From positions 1-6,933 of the forward strand of contig CALFSF010000553.1 of assembly GCA_937917025.1 (NCBI GenBank): DNA of 6,933 bases, written 5' to 3'. The stretch is from an uncultured Paraburkholderia sp. (GTDB taxonomy: Bacteria > Pseudomonadota > Gammaproteobacteria > Burkholderiales > Burkholderiaceae). Position 1 is the stretch's first letter; every line of letters begins with the position of its first letter. The notes under the pieces were generated by a model. It saw only the letters and a program-made list of their open reading frames with translations, did not search any database and was not told the origin of the DNA. The position numbers and the translations under genes were made by a program. Shown here one piece after another: positions 1 through 6,569 of this stretch.

Positions 1-2313
1 GTTCTGCATCGCAGGGTCGAAGAAGCACATCGCGTTGCGGCCGCGCTCCTTGGATTTGTACATCGCGAGATCGGCCTGCTTGAAAAGCTCGTCGGTGGAA
101 GTCTGCTCTCCATCGAATACCGTCACGCCGATGCTCGCGGTGCTGCGGAACTGGACGCCGTTCAACTGATACGCGCTGCCCAGCACGGCCAGGATCCGCT
201 CGCCCACCGCCTCGGTCTGCGCGGTCGCGGCCGCCTTGTCGAAGCTCAGGTTCCCCAGCACGACAATGAACTCGTCGCCGCCGACCCGGGCGACCGTGTC
301 GCTCGCGTTCACGCTGCTCGACAGACGCCACGCCACCTGCCGCAGCAGCATGTCGCCCTTGTCATGACCGAGTGTATCGTTGAGCGTCTTGAAGTGATCC
401 AGATCGATGAACATCAGCGCGCCGCAGACCTTGTGCCGGTGGCTGATCGCCATCGACTGCCTCAGCCGCTCGAGCAGCAACGCGCGGTTGGGCAGCCGCG
501 TGAGCGTGTCGTAGAACGCGAGCTCGCGGATTTTCTCTTCCGACTTCTTGCGCTGCGTGATGTCGTGATGCGTGCCGACGTAATGCGTCACCGCGCCGCC
601 TTCGCCGGTCACCGCCGAAATCGTCAGCCACTTCGGATAGACCTCGCCGTTCTTCCGGCGGCCCCAGATCTCGCCCTGCCATCCGCCCACGCGGCGAATG
701 GTGCGCCACATCTCCTTGTAGAAACCGGCATCGTGAAGGTCCGACTTGAGGAGCCGCGGCGTGCGTCCGACGACTTCCTCGGCGGCATATCCAGTGCACG
801 CGGTGAACGCCGAGTTCACGCGCAGTATCGTGCTCTCGACATCGGTGACCATCATGGCTTCCTGCGAATCGAACGCGACGGCGGCAATGCGCAGTTCCGC
901 CTCGACCTGCTTGCGCTCCGTGATATCGCGACCGCTTGTGCGAAAGCCGATGAAGCCGCCCCGCGCGTTGCTGATCGGCACCCATGAAACCGAAAGCCAC
1001 ACGTGCGAGCCATCCTTGCGCACGCAACGAAACTCGAGATCGTCGCCGCGGTATCCCTGCAGACCTTTCTGGAATTCCGGCGCCACGCGCGGGATGTCGT
1101 CCGGGTGAATCAGCGTGCGCGCAAAGTCCGGCATCGCCATGCATTCCTCGACCGTATAACCCGTGTAGTGCTCGACTGACGGATTGATCCAGCGCGGCTT
1201 GCCGTCCTGTCCCCACCAGATCTCCAGATTCACGGTGCAGTCTGCGATCGCGCGGAATTTCTCCTCGCTTTCGCGCAGCTCCTGCGTCATCTTCGACGCC
1301 AGACGCATCGCGCGGCCACGCCCTGTCATCATGAGCCAGGTGAGGAGCGTCAATAGCAGGCTTAGCCCGGTACCGGCGAAGGCGATCGACGCTTCGGCAT
1401 TGCGCCCGAGGTGCGAGCGGAAGCCGTCGAACGCGCTGATCGAGAGCGTCCAGTCGTGTCCATTGACAACCAGGTATTCATGGGTGGAAATCAGGGGGGC
1501 CGTGTGCCGGTTGACTAAATTCGACGTTCGATAGAGCAGCGCGGCCTCCGACGGCTCCACGCCGTCGTAGATCGCGAACCCGAGCCCGTTGGGCTGCTCG
1601 CCGTAGAGACTGGCGATGACGTCGTGCATGCGAAACGATGCGTAGACCCAGCCGGCAATGTGCTCACGACGCTGCTCGACGTCGTCCTGCGTCCCGCCGG
1701 GCGCGTAGACCGGCAGGTACATGATGAAACCCGGCCCGCTGTCGGAATCCAGATCGGCTGACAGGCTCACCTTGCCCGAGAGCGTCGCCATGCCGGAATC
1801 GCGCGACTTTTCGAGCGCGAGCCGGCGCACCGGATTGTCCCACGCGTCAAAGCCGGGTGAGCTGCGCATGACACCCACATAGGGTTCGCGCTGAATGATC
1901 GGCGCGTAATCCTCGCGAATCCCCGGCGGCTGGATCGCGTAGCCGGAAACGCCCTCCTCGCGCATCTGCGCGACGTGCGCGTCCTTGCGCGCCGCCGGCA
2001 CCCACTCGACGACACCCACGGCGTGAACCCCGTTGAAGTTCACGTCGAGATTGAGCGCGTTGACGTACTTGCGAAACTTCGCACGATCGATCGCGCCGCT
2101 CGTGGCGAACAGGCTCTGCACGCCGCGCAGCATGAGTTCATACGTCGCCATCCGCTGTTCGACGCGGCTGACCGCATCGCCCACCGAATATTCGAACTGG
2201 GTGCGCAGTTCGTTGCGGGTGGCTTGCCGCTCGTGATCCCAGACGGTCCACGTCACGCAAAGCGACGTCGACAGGACTAGCAGCGGCAACAGGACAGAAC
2301 GCGCCCTGCTCAT
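1..2313 (-). CDS. CHASE-PAS-PAS-GGDEF membrane sensor (cyclic-di-GMP enzyme), 3' end cut by window edge
   Basis: This is an open frame of 771 codons from ATG 2313 to the window edge with no stop, so the C-terminus is missing. Reading the translation gives an N-terminal membrane segment (about residues 7-25), a periplasmic CHASE-like ligand-sensing domain (about 60-290), a second membrane segment (about 308-329), two PAS domains (about 349-468 and 475-588, each ending in a DIT(E/Q)RK linker) and a GGDEF domain (about 596-767). The signature RVGGDEF is intact (GGDEF at 678-682) and the metal-site stretch FIDLDHFK is present, so diguanylate cyclase activity is plausible. The inhibitory I-site RxxD is degenerate: NASD at 669-672. 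The last visible residues (FFDPAMQ) are typical of the junction to a C-terminal EAL phosphodiesterase domain; that domain is inferred, not seen. The start overlaps the stop of the upstream solute-binding protein gene (ATGA), which suggests translational coupling. The ligand is unknown. Confidence 0.93.
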   Translation of the reverse strand, partial: MSRARSVLLPLLVLSTSLCVTWTVWDHERQATRNELRTQFEYSVGDAVSRVEQRMATYELMLRGVQSLFATSGAIDRAKFRKYVNALNLDVNFNGVHAVGVVEWVPAARKDAHVAQMREEGVSGYAIQPPGIREDYAPIIQREPYVGVMRSSPGFDAWDNPVRRLALEKSRDSGMATLSGKVSLSADLDSDSGPGFIMYLPVYAPGGTQDDVEQRREHIAGWVYASFRMHDVIASLYGEQPNGLGFAIYDGVEPSEAALLYRTSNLVNRHTAPLISTHEYLVVNGHDWTLSISAFDGFRSHLGRNAEASIAFAGTGLSLLLTLLTWLMMTGRGRAMRLASKMTQELRESEEKFRAIADCTVNLEIWWGQDGKPRWINPSVEHYTGYTVEECMAMPDFARTLIHPDDIPRVAPEFQKGLQGYRGDDLEFRCVRKDGSHVWLSVSWVPISNARGGFIGFRTSGRDITERKQVEAELRIAAVAFDSQEAMMVTDVESTILRVNSAFTACTGYAAEEVVGRTPRLLKSDLHDAGFYKEMWRTIRRVGGWQGEIWGRRKNGEVYPKWLTISAVTGEGGAVTHYVGTHHDITQRKKSEEKIRELAFYDTLTRLPNRALLLERLRQSMAISHRHKVCGALMFIDLDHFKTLNDTLGHDKGDMLLRQVAWRLSSSVNASDTVARVGGDEFIVVLGNLSFDKAAATAQTEAVGERILAVLGSAYQLNGVQFRSTASIGVTVFDGEQTSTDELFKQADLAMYKSKERGRNAMCFFDPAMQN

Positions 2314-3104
2314 GGTGTCGCCTGAAAGTTGACCATGGAAGCGGCGAGGTCGGGCCTGAAGTACTTTTCGAAAATACGGCGCACCGTGCCGTCAGCGCGC
2401 ATCTCGTCCACGAGTGCACGCCATTTCGCCCGTTCAGCGGCAGGAAGCGCCTTGTTCGACATGATCAGACCATGCGGCACCGACGGATCGTTGAATTCGA
2501 TGATCGTCGTCACGTCGCGAATCTTCTTCTCGTCGATCGCGGGGTAATCGAACGGCTCGATAATCATGCCCTGAATGTGGCGCAGGACGAGCGCCTGATA
2601 CAGCGGCTCCAGTCCGCCCGCCTGACTGACGCGGTTCTCCGACGCGAGCTTGTCGACCAGCGCGTTCGCCGAATCGCTATAGCGGAAACTGCGAATCACG
2701 CCGAGCTGCGCGTGTTCGTCGTTCTCGAAGTCCGCGACGTTATGAATGCCGGCGTCGTTGCGAACCAGCAAATAGTATTTGTTGCTGAAGTACCACGCGA
2801 ATGATGCGTAACGGTTCCGTTCCTCGTTAGCGATGCCCGAGAGACTGAAGTCGAGCGCGCCGGATTCGATCAGCTTCCAGATCCGCGCGCGCGACATCAG
2901 GCTGACCTTGATCTGGCAGCCGCTGCGGCGGATCAGTTCTTCCGCGAAATCCTTGTCGATGCCGCTATCCGTGTCGAGCGAATAAAGCAGGCCATGGTCG
3001 TGCAAACCGAGTGTGAAGGGACGGGAACAATCCGGTCCGGCCGCAACGGCATTGCCTGCCCAACACACCGCCAGTAGCACACCACCGAGCCAGTTTCGAA
3101 TCAC
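2310..3104 (-). CDS. Secreted family-3 extracellular solute-binding protein (SBP_bac_3-like)
   Basis: The product has 264 residues with the chosen GTG start at 3104. From there the protein opens with a short basic stretch (IRNWLGG), a hydrophobic core (VLLAVCWAG) and an AVAA cleavage region near residue 22, which is a normal Sec signal peptide. GGAGGT lies just upstream. The frame stays open upstream to an ATG at 3302, with another at 3206, but those starts would bury the signal peptide. The mature protein has the layout of polar amino-acid-type periplasmic binding proteins: an early GIDKDFAEELIRRSG helix region, then SGALDFSLSGIANEERN, then a C-terminal ADGTVRRIFEKYF helix. Length is normal for the family. 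Cys26 and Cys63 could form a disulfide. No permease or ATPase gene is in view. The stop overlaps the start of the CHASE-GGDEF gene by 4 bp, so a role as ligand-presenting partner of that sensor is a reasonable inference. The ligand cannot be deduced. Confidence 0.88.
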   Translation of the reverse strand: MIRNWLGGVLLAVCWAGNAVAAGPDCSRPFTLGLHDHGLLYSLDTDSGIDKDFAEELIRRSGCQIKVSLMSRARIWKLIESGALDFSLSGIANEERNRYASFAWYFSNKYYLLVRNDAGIHNVADFENDEHAQLGVIRSFRYSDSANALVDKLASENRVSQAGGLEPLYQALVLRHIQGMIIEPFDYPAIDEKKIRDVTTIIEFNDPSVPHGLIMSNKALPAAERAKWRALVDEMRADGTVRRIFEKYFRPDLAASMVNFQATP

Positions 3105-3107
3105 AGC

Positions 3108-3113
3108 ACCTCC
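3108..3113 (-). promoter_or_regulatory. Shine-Dalgarno GGAGGT deciding the GTG start of the solute-binding protein
   Basis: GGAGGT on the minus strand ends three bases before GTG 3104; counted from its GGAG core the gap is five bases. No comparable site at a usable distance precedes the in-frame ATG at 3206, and the GTG start gives a clean signal peptide. The spacing is on the short side, so the start is likely but not certain. Confidence 0.55.
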
Positions 3114-3234
3114 GCAGCGGAACGTCGCATTCGTTGAATTATTGTCCGCAACCCGAACCGACGGAAGCGGGACGTCAGGCCTCCGGCCTCCGACGATGAA
3201 CGCCATGGAATGGGTAGACAAAACCTCCGTACGT

Positions 3235-3263
3235 ATTATCGGCAATAGTTCGCGATTCTTGAA
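3235..3263 (-). promoter_or_regulatory. Weak sigma70-type promoter candidate for the binding protein/GGDEF operon
   Basis: On the minus strand, TTCAAG (3263-3258) and GATAAT (3240-3235) are separated by 17 bases. The -10 matches consensus at five of six positions and the -35 at only three. It would give a leader of roughly 120 bases before GTG 3104. This is a by-eye match. Confidence 0.22.
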
Positions 3264-3351
3264 CGACGCATGTGACTTTTTTGAGCGATCTGCGAATGGC
3301 AACGCGACAGGCGATCTCCAGGCTGCAGCTCAACGCAACGGACGATGGCCG

Positions 3352-3370
3352 CGGTGCCACTGTGGCACCG
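3352..3370. repeat. Perfect 19-bp palindrome (9-bp arms, 1-bp centre)
   Basis: CGGTGCCAC and GTGGCACCG flank a single T. As RNA it can fold into an 8-bp stem with a three-base loop. No T-run follows on either strand, which argues against a classical terminator. It lies about 80 bp past the oxidoreductase stop and about 90 bp upstream of the promoter candidate for the next operon. It could be an operator, or a 3'-end-stabilising hairpin on the upstream transcript. Confidence 0.5.
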
Positions 3371-3449
3371 GCGCACTCGACGTGCGTTCCTTCGACGAGG
3401 AAGCCTTGATCCGCGCGCCACGCACGGACCTTTCCGCAATACGAGGACG

Positions 3450-4091
3450 TTACGCTTCGGACAGAATCTGCTGGATCGCCTGCTCGAAGGTTTCCACCGG
3501 TTGCCCTCCGGACACCAGATAGCGCTGGTTGAAGATGATCGCCGGCACCGAATGGATGCCCATTGCCTGGTATTTCTGTTCCTCGGCGCGCACGTCATCG
3601 GCGTAGCGTCCGCTTTGCAGCACGTCGCCGGCTTCCGCGGCGTCGAGGCCCACGGACCGGGCCGCTTCGACCAGGACGTCGTGGTCGCCCGGGTCCTTGC
3701 CCTCGGCATGGCAGGCCCGCAGCAGCGCCATTTTGAGCGGCAACTGTCTGCCTTCGATACCGGCCCAATGCATCAGGCGGTGCGCATCGAAGGTGTTATA
3801 CACGTGCGTACGCGGGCCGAACGCAAAGCCCACACTCTCGCCCCGTTCGCGGATCATCGCTTGCGTTTCGGCGATCTGTTCCGGCGTGCGTCCGTATTTC
3901 TTGCCGAGATAGTCGACAATGGCCTCGCCCCCGGGCCCCATCTCCGGATTCAGCTCGAACGGATGCACGACGATCCGGGCGTCGACCGCATCGCCAAGAC
4001 GCGATAACGCATGCTGAAGCGAAGACAGGCCGATCGCACACCACGGGCATGCGATATCGGAGACAAAATCGATTGTCAGCTGTTGTGCCAT
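3450..4091 (-). CDS. FrnE-like DsbA-family thiol-disulfide oxidoreductase
   Basis: This 213-residue protein has a thioredoxin-fold DsbA-like architecture. It opens with a beta strand (QLTIDFVSD) leading to a CPWC active site at residues 15-18, and it carries a cis-proline loop SVPAIIF (Pro183) near the C-terminus; the usual helical insertion lies between. HPFELNP and THVYNTFDAHRL match the FrnE branch, which is related to 2-hydroxychromene-2-carboxylate isomerases but keeps a two-cysteine active site. No signal peptide is visible, so it should act in the cytoplasm. Expected chemistry is dithiol-disulfide exchange; the substrate is unknown. One further cysteine lies at 127. ATG 4091 is preferred over in-frame TTG 4103 because GAGGA sits five bases upstream of the ATG. 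The KfrA-like gene stops only eight bases before, so the two are probably co-transcribed. The stop is TAA. Confidence 0.93.
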   Translation of the reverse strand: MAQQLTIDFVSDIACPWCAIGLSSLQHALSRLGDAVDARIVVHPFELNPEMGPGGEAIVDYLGKKYGRTPEQIAETQAMIRERGESVGFAFGPRTHVYNTFDAHRLMHWAGIEGRQLPLKMALLRACHAEGKDPGDHDVLVEAARSVGLDAAEAGDVLQSGRYADDVRAEEQKYQAMGIHSVPAIIFNQRYLVSGGQPVETFEQAIQQILSEA

Positions 4092-4096
4092 TGCGT

Positions 4097-4101
4097 TCCT
4101 C
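4097..4101 (-). promoter_or_regulatory. Shine-Dalgarno GAGGA of the FrnE-like gene, overlapping the upstream stop
   Basis: GAGGA is five bases from ATG 4091. It overlaps the TGA stop (4102-4100) of the KfrA-like gene, so ribosomes finishing the upstream frame end on the next gene's binding site. This arrangement favours translational coupling and supports ATG 4091 over TTG 4103. Confidence 0.6.
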
Positions 4102-6487
4102 AACTATCCACTTTGGACATGACGGCCGTAGCCGGGTTGTACCGATAGCCCTTCTGGGCGAGTTGCTGAACCATTGTCGCGCCGATCAGTTTCTGCTGCA
4201 TGTCCCGGGATATCAATTCGTGATCCGGCTTGACGCGCTCAAGCTCGGATGAAAGCCGCCGCAACAACGCGACTTCTCCGGTGCTGCGCGCGTCGATGAA
4301 CAATATCTTCTCGCCTGCCTGGCTGAGTCTTTGTTTCAGTTCCTTTGCATGCGCCGCCCACTGTTCGGCATTGGCGCGAAGCTCTTCGAAAGCCTTTTCA
4401 TGGGCTTTGGCCTGTGCCGATATCTGACGTTGCAACGCGTCGATATCTTCCGCGCCCGTGGATTCACCTGCGTGCATGGCGAGTTGCCGTGCACGTTGGC
4501 TTTCGATCGAGTCCGCTGCCTCGTGCGCGGCGAGACGTTGCTCCAGTTGCGCTAGCTGCTTTTCGGCGGCATCCGCGCGATCCTTCGCGGCAGACGCTTC
4601 CTGCGAAACGCGGGCGAGTTCGGCGTTCGCGGCCGTCCTTGCGGCAGTCATGGCGCTTTCGCGTTCGCGGGCCTCCCCGAGTTCCCGGGTGACGCGCTCC
4701 AGTTCGGTGAGTTGAGCCAACGCCTCTTCCTTGCGCGCCGCGCCGGATTTGCGCTCCGTCACAAACGCTGTACGGGCCTGATCCCGTTGAGCCTCCATCG
4801 TGGCAAGCCGGGCAACACTCTCGTTCACCTCGGCTCGCGCGGCTTCAGCACGCGCTGAAGCCGCGCTTGCCTCTTGCGACCAGCGCGTCACTTCTTGCGA
4901 CTTCGCCTCGCACGTGTCGCCTAACGTTGCGATTTCCTGGCGCGCTTCGGCAAGCTGCTGCGTGATCCGCGAAATCTCACCACTCCTGCTTGAGACGATT
5001 TCGCTCAACTGTTCATGCGCATGACGTGCCTCTTCGAGCGACGCATTGGCGGTTTCCAGTTTCGCCGATTCGGCTGACGCGTGCTGTACGAGTTCCTCGA
5101 TGCGTGTTTCGGCGTCTTTAGCACGCGAAGCCGCCGCGCTCGCTTCTTGCGACTTCGCTTCGCAAGCGCCGTTTAGCTGTGCGATCTCGTGCTGCGCTTC
5201 GTCAAGCTGCTGGGTAATCTGCGAAATCTCATCGCTCTTGCTTGAGACAGCAGCGGCTAACGCTTCACGCGCCTTAAGCGCCGCTTCAAGCGATGCCGCG
5301 CTGGCGTCGAGCTTGGCCGCTTCCTCCGACGCACGCTGCGCGAGTGCCTCGATACGCGCTTCGGCGGCTTGCGCGCGTGCAGAAGCCGCGCCTGCCTCCT
5401 GCGACCAGCGGGTCGCTTCTTCGGTCTTCGCCTGACACGCGTCGCCCAGCGTTGCGATCTCCTGCCGCGCAGCGTCAAGCTGCTGATTGACCCGCGCGAT
5501 TTCGTCGCTCTTGCTTGAGACGACTGCGGTCAACTGTTCGTGCGCCTGATGCGCCTCTTCGAGCGCCGCGCTGATGGCTTCCAGTTTCGCCGCATCTTCC
5601 GAAGCACGCTGTACGAGTTCCTCGATACGTTTTTCGGCTACTTCAGCTCGCGACGAAGCCGCGCTTGCCTCCTGCGACCAACGCGTCACTTCAGCTGACT
5701 TCGCGTCGCAGGTGTCGTTCAGGGTCGCGATCTCCTGCCGCGCTTCGTCACGCTCCTGCGTGATCCGCGCGATCTCCTCGCTTTTGCTTGAGACAACCGA
5801 GGTCAGTTCTTCGCGTGCCCTGTGTGCTTCCTCAAGCGACGCCTTCGTCGCTTGCAGCGCAGCGGCTTCTTCCGATGCACGCAGTACGAGTTCCTCGATG
5901 CGGGTTTCGGCGGCTTCGGCACGCGATGAAGCCGTGCTCGCCTCCTGCGACCAGCGCGTCACTTCTTCTGACTTCGCCTGACAGGTGTCGCTCAGCGTCG
6001 CGATCTCCTGCCGCGCTTCGTCACGCTCCTGCGTGATCCGCGCGATCTCCTCGCTTCTGATTGAGACAACCGAAGTCAGTTCTTCGCGTGCCTTACGCTC
6101 TGCTTCGACTTCTTCCAGTACCTTCTGGAATTCGGCAAGCGCCTCGTCCCGTTCCACCTGGGCTGTGGCGACGTGTTCGTTCATCTCCGCCAGGCGCTGA
6201 CCGAACACCCTCTGTGCTTCTTCGTGCGACGCCGTCCAGATGCGACCGGCGGCGCTCATCATTGTTTCGACAAGGCCTTCGGGCAATCCAGCCTCGGCCT
6301 GCGGCTTCTGCGTTGCGGGCTGTCGCGCTTCACGCCAGCGCTGCAGGGCCGCCACGATCGCAACCAGCGAGCCGCCACGAACCTCTGACCAGATCGTGAC
6401 TGGAGAAACTCTTCTGCCTTCTTCGACCATGCGATCGGCGATTGCAGCGACCCGTTCATCGGTGATCGTGTCTGCGTCCGTGGACAT
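4100..6487 (-). CDS. KfrA-like DNA-binding protein with giant repeated coiled coil
   Basis: The product has 795 residues from ATG 6487, chosen because GAGG lies five bases upstream; an in-frame TTG at 6505 is less likely. Residues about 8-60 (TDERVAAIADRMVEEGRRVS, then WSEVRGGSLVAIVAALQRWR) match the KfrA_N helix-turn-helix-type domain of plasmid and chromosomal KfrA proteins. From about residue 90 on it is almost uninterrupted Ala/Glu/Arg/Gln-rich coiled coil. Residues 133-550 are five tandem units: 133-223, 224-314, 315-405, 406-489 and 490-550 (partial). A less repetitive coiled coil follows, then a C-terminal segment (about 720-795: ILFIDARSTGEVALLRRLSS onward) that may be globular. In plasmid RK2, KfrA is an autorepressor that forms higher-order assemblies and supports plasmid maintenance. 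This protein is much longer, and no replication or partition genes accompany it here, so a chromosomal role in DNA organisation or regulation is only inferred. All five cysteines (169, 260, 351, 442, 526) fall one per repeat. It heads a probable operon with the FrnE-like gene. Confidence 0.88.
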   Translation of the reverse strand: MSTDADTITDERVAAIADRMVEEGRRVSPVTIWSEVRGGSLVAIVAALQRWREARQPATQKPQAEAGLPEGLVETMMSAAGRIWTASHEEAQRVFGQRLAEMNEHVATAQVERDEALAEFQKVLEEVEAERKAREELTSVVSIRSEEIARITQERDEARQEIATLSDTCQAKSEEVTRWSQEASTASSRAEAAETRIEELVLRASEEAAALQATKASLEEAHRAREELTSVVSSKSEEIARITQERDEARQEIATLNDTCDAKSAEVTRWSQEASAASSRAEVAEKRIEELVQRASEDAAKLEAISAALEEAHQAHEQLTAVVSSKSDEIARVNQQLDAARQEIATLGDACQAKTEEATRWSQEAGAASARAQAAEARIEALAQRASEEAAKLDASAASLEAALKAREALAAAVSSKSDEISQITQQLDEAQHEIAQLNGACEAKSQEASAAASRAKDAETRIEELVQHASAESAKLETANASLEEARHAHEQLSEIVSSRSGEISRITQQLAEARQEIATLGDTCEAKSQEVTRWSQEASAASARAEAARAEVNESVARLATMEAQRDQARTAFVTERKSGAARKEEALAQLTELERVTRELGEARERESAMTAARTAANAELARVSQEASAAKDRADAAEKQLAQLEQRLAAHEAADSIESQRARQLAMHAGESTGAEDIDALQRQISAQAKAHEKAFEELRANAEQWAAHAKELKQRLSQAGEKILFIDARSTGEVALLRRLSSELERVKPDHELISRDMQQKLIGATMVQQLAQKGYRYNPATAVMSKVDS
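4838..6091 (-). repeat. Five tandem in-frame coding repeats of 273 bp (91 aa), one shortened to 252 bp
   Basis: Units lie at 6091-5819, 5818-5546, 5545-5273, 5272-5021 and 5020-4838 (the last is partial). Each begins A(R/H)E.L followed by a VSS(K/R)S-type segment. The three full units are 91 codons each, and each carries DTC.AK or a close variant, TRWSQEA and RIE.L. The fourth is 84 codons and lacks VTRWSQE. Ninety-one and 84 residues are 13 and 12 heptads, so the coiled-coil register is kept. Units 1 and 2 look most alike; units 3 and 5 share an AHEQL opening, hinting at stepwise duplication. Confidence 0.9.
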
Positions 6488-6492
6488 AAGCG

Positions 6493-6496
6493 CCTC
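6493..6496 (-). promoter_or_regulatory. Shine-Dalgarno GAGG of the KfrA-like gene
   Basis: GAGG is five bases upstream of ATG 6487 and supports that start over the in-frame TTG at 6505, for which no good site is seen. Confidence 0.45.
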
Positions 6497-6510
6497 AATA
6501 ATCAAGGTGA

Positions 6511-6528
6511 CCGGGCCAACCGGGCCAA
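6511..6528. repeat. Tandem 9-bp direct repeat upstream of the KfrA-like gene
   Basis: CCGGGCCAA occurs twice in direct succession, between the promoter candidate and the ribosome binding site. Plasmid KfrA represses its own promoter, so this could be an autoregulatory operator. That role is inferred from position only. Confidence 0.4.
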
Positions 6529-6538
6529 AGTAGATGCT

Positions 6539-6569
6539 TCTATACGTTACTACGTCCAGCGGAATCCAA
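6539..6569 (-). promoter_or_regulatory. Weak promoter candidate for the KfrA-like/FrnE-like operon
   Basis: On the minus strand, TTGGAT (6569-6564) and TATAGA (6544-6539) are separated by 19 bases, longer than ideal. The -10 matches four of six consensus positions and the -35 three. The region is A+T-richer than its surroundings, as expected for a promoter. The exact elements are uncertain. Confidence 0.2.

Larger units (their letters stand above)
3105..3449. other. 345-bp intergenic region between the two operons
   Basis: I see no convincing gene here. It contains the tail after the oxidoreductase stop, a perfect 19-bp palindrome (3352-3370), a weak promoter candidate (3235-3263), a tandem 7-bp repeat GGCCTCC (3178-3191) and the ribosome binding site of the solute-binding protein. 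No hairpin followed by a T-run is present, so no intrinsic terminator of the KfrA-like/oxidoreductase operon can be called. Read-through into the downstream operon is possible. Confidence 0.6.

Noticed and set aside
364..987. Plus-strand open frame of 207 codons
   Set aside because: It is antisense to the PAS and GGDEF coding region, which reads as clear conserved domains on the minus strand. Long antisense frames are expected in G+C-rich DNA.
362..1216. Minus-strand open frame of 284 codons
   Set aside because: It is in a different frame from the CHASE-PAS-GGDEF gene that covers the same bases, and its Arg/His-rich composition is typical of an off-frame translation.
3178..3191. Tandem 7-bp repeat GGCCTCC upstream of the solute-binding protein
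   Set aside because: Too short and low in complexity to interpret; on the minus strand it simply gives two GGAGG-like stretches without a start at a suitable distance.
3105..3302. N-terminal extension of the solute-binding protein to ATG 3206 or 3302
   Set aside because: It would place the signal peptide inside the protein, and neither ATG has a well-spaced ribosome binding site, whereas GTG 3104 has GGAGGT and opens directly with a signal peptide.
3345..4007. Plus-strand open frame of 220 codons
   Set aside because: It is antisense to the FrnE-like gene, which has the CPWC and cis-Pro motifs and a good ribosome binding site.
5046..5981. Plus-strand Ser/Ala-rich open frames (5046-5435 and 5574-5981) that repeat
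   Set aside because: They are antisense images of the tandem repeats in the KfrA-like gene; their repetition comes from that gene.
4838..6091. CRISPR array or non-coding satellite as an explanation of the tandem repeats
   Set aside because: Units are 273 bp, fully coding in one frame, lack spacers, and encode heptad-patterned protein.
4100..6487. SMC/Rad50-type ATPase as identity for the long coiled-coil protein
   Set aside because: No Walker A or ABC signature is visible at either end; the N-terminus fits KfrA_N.
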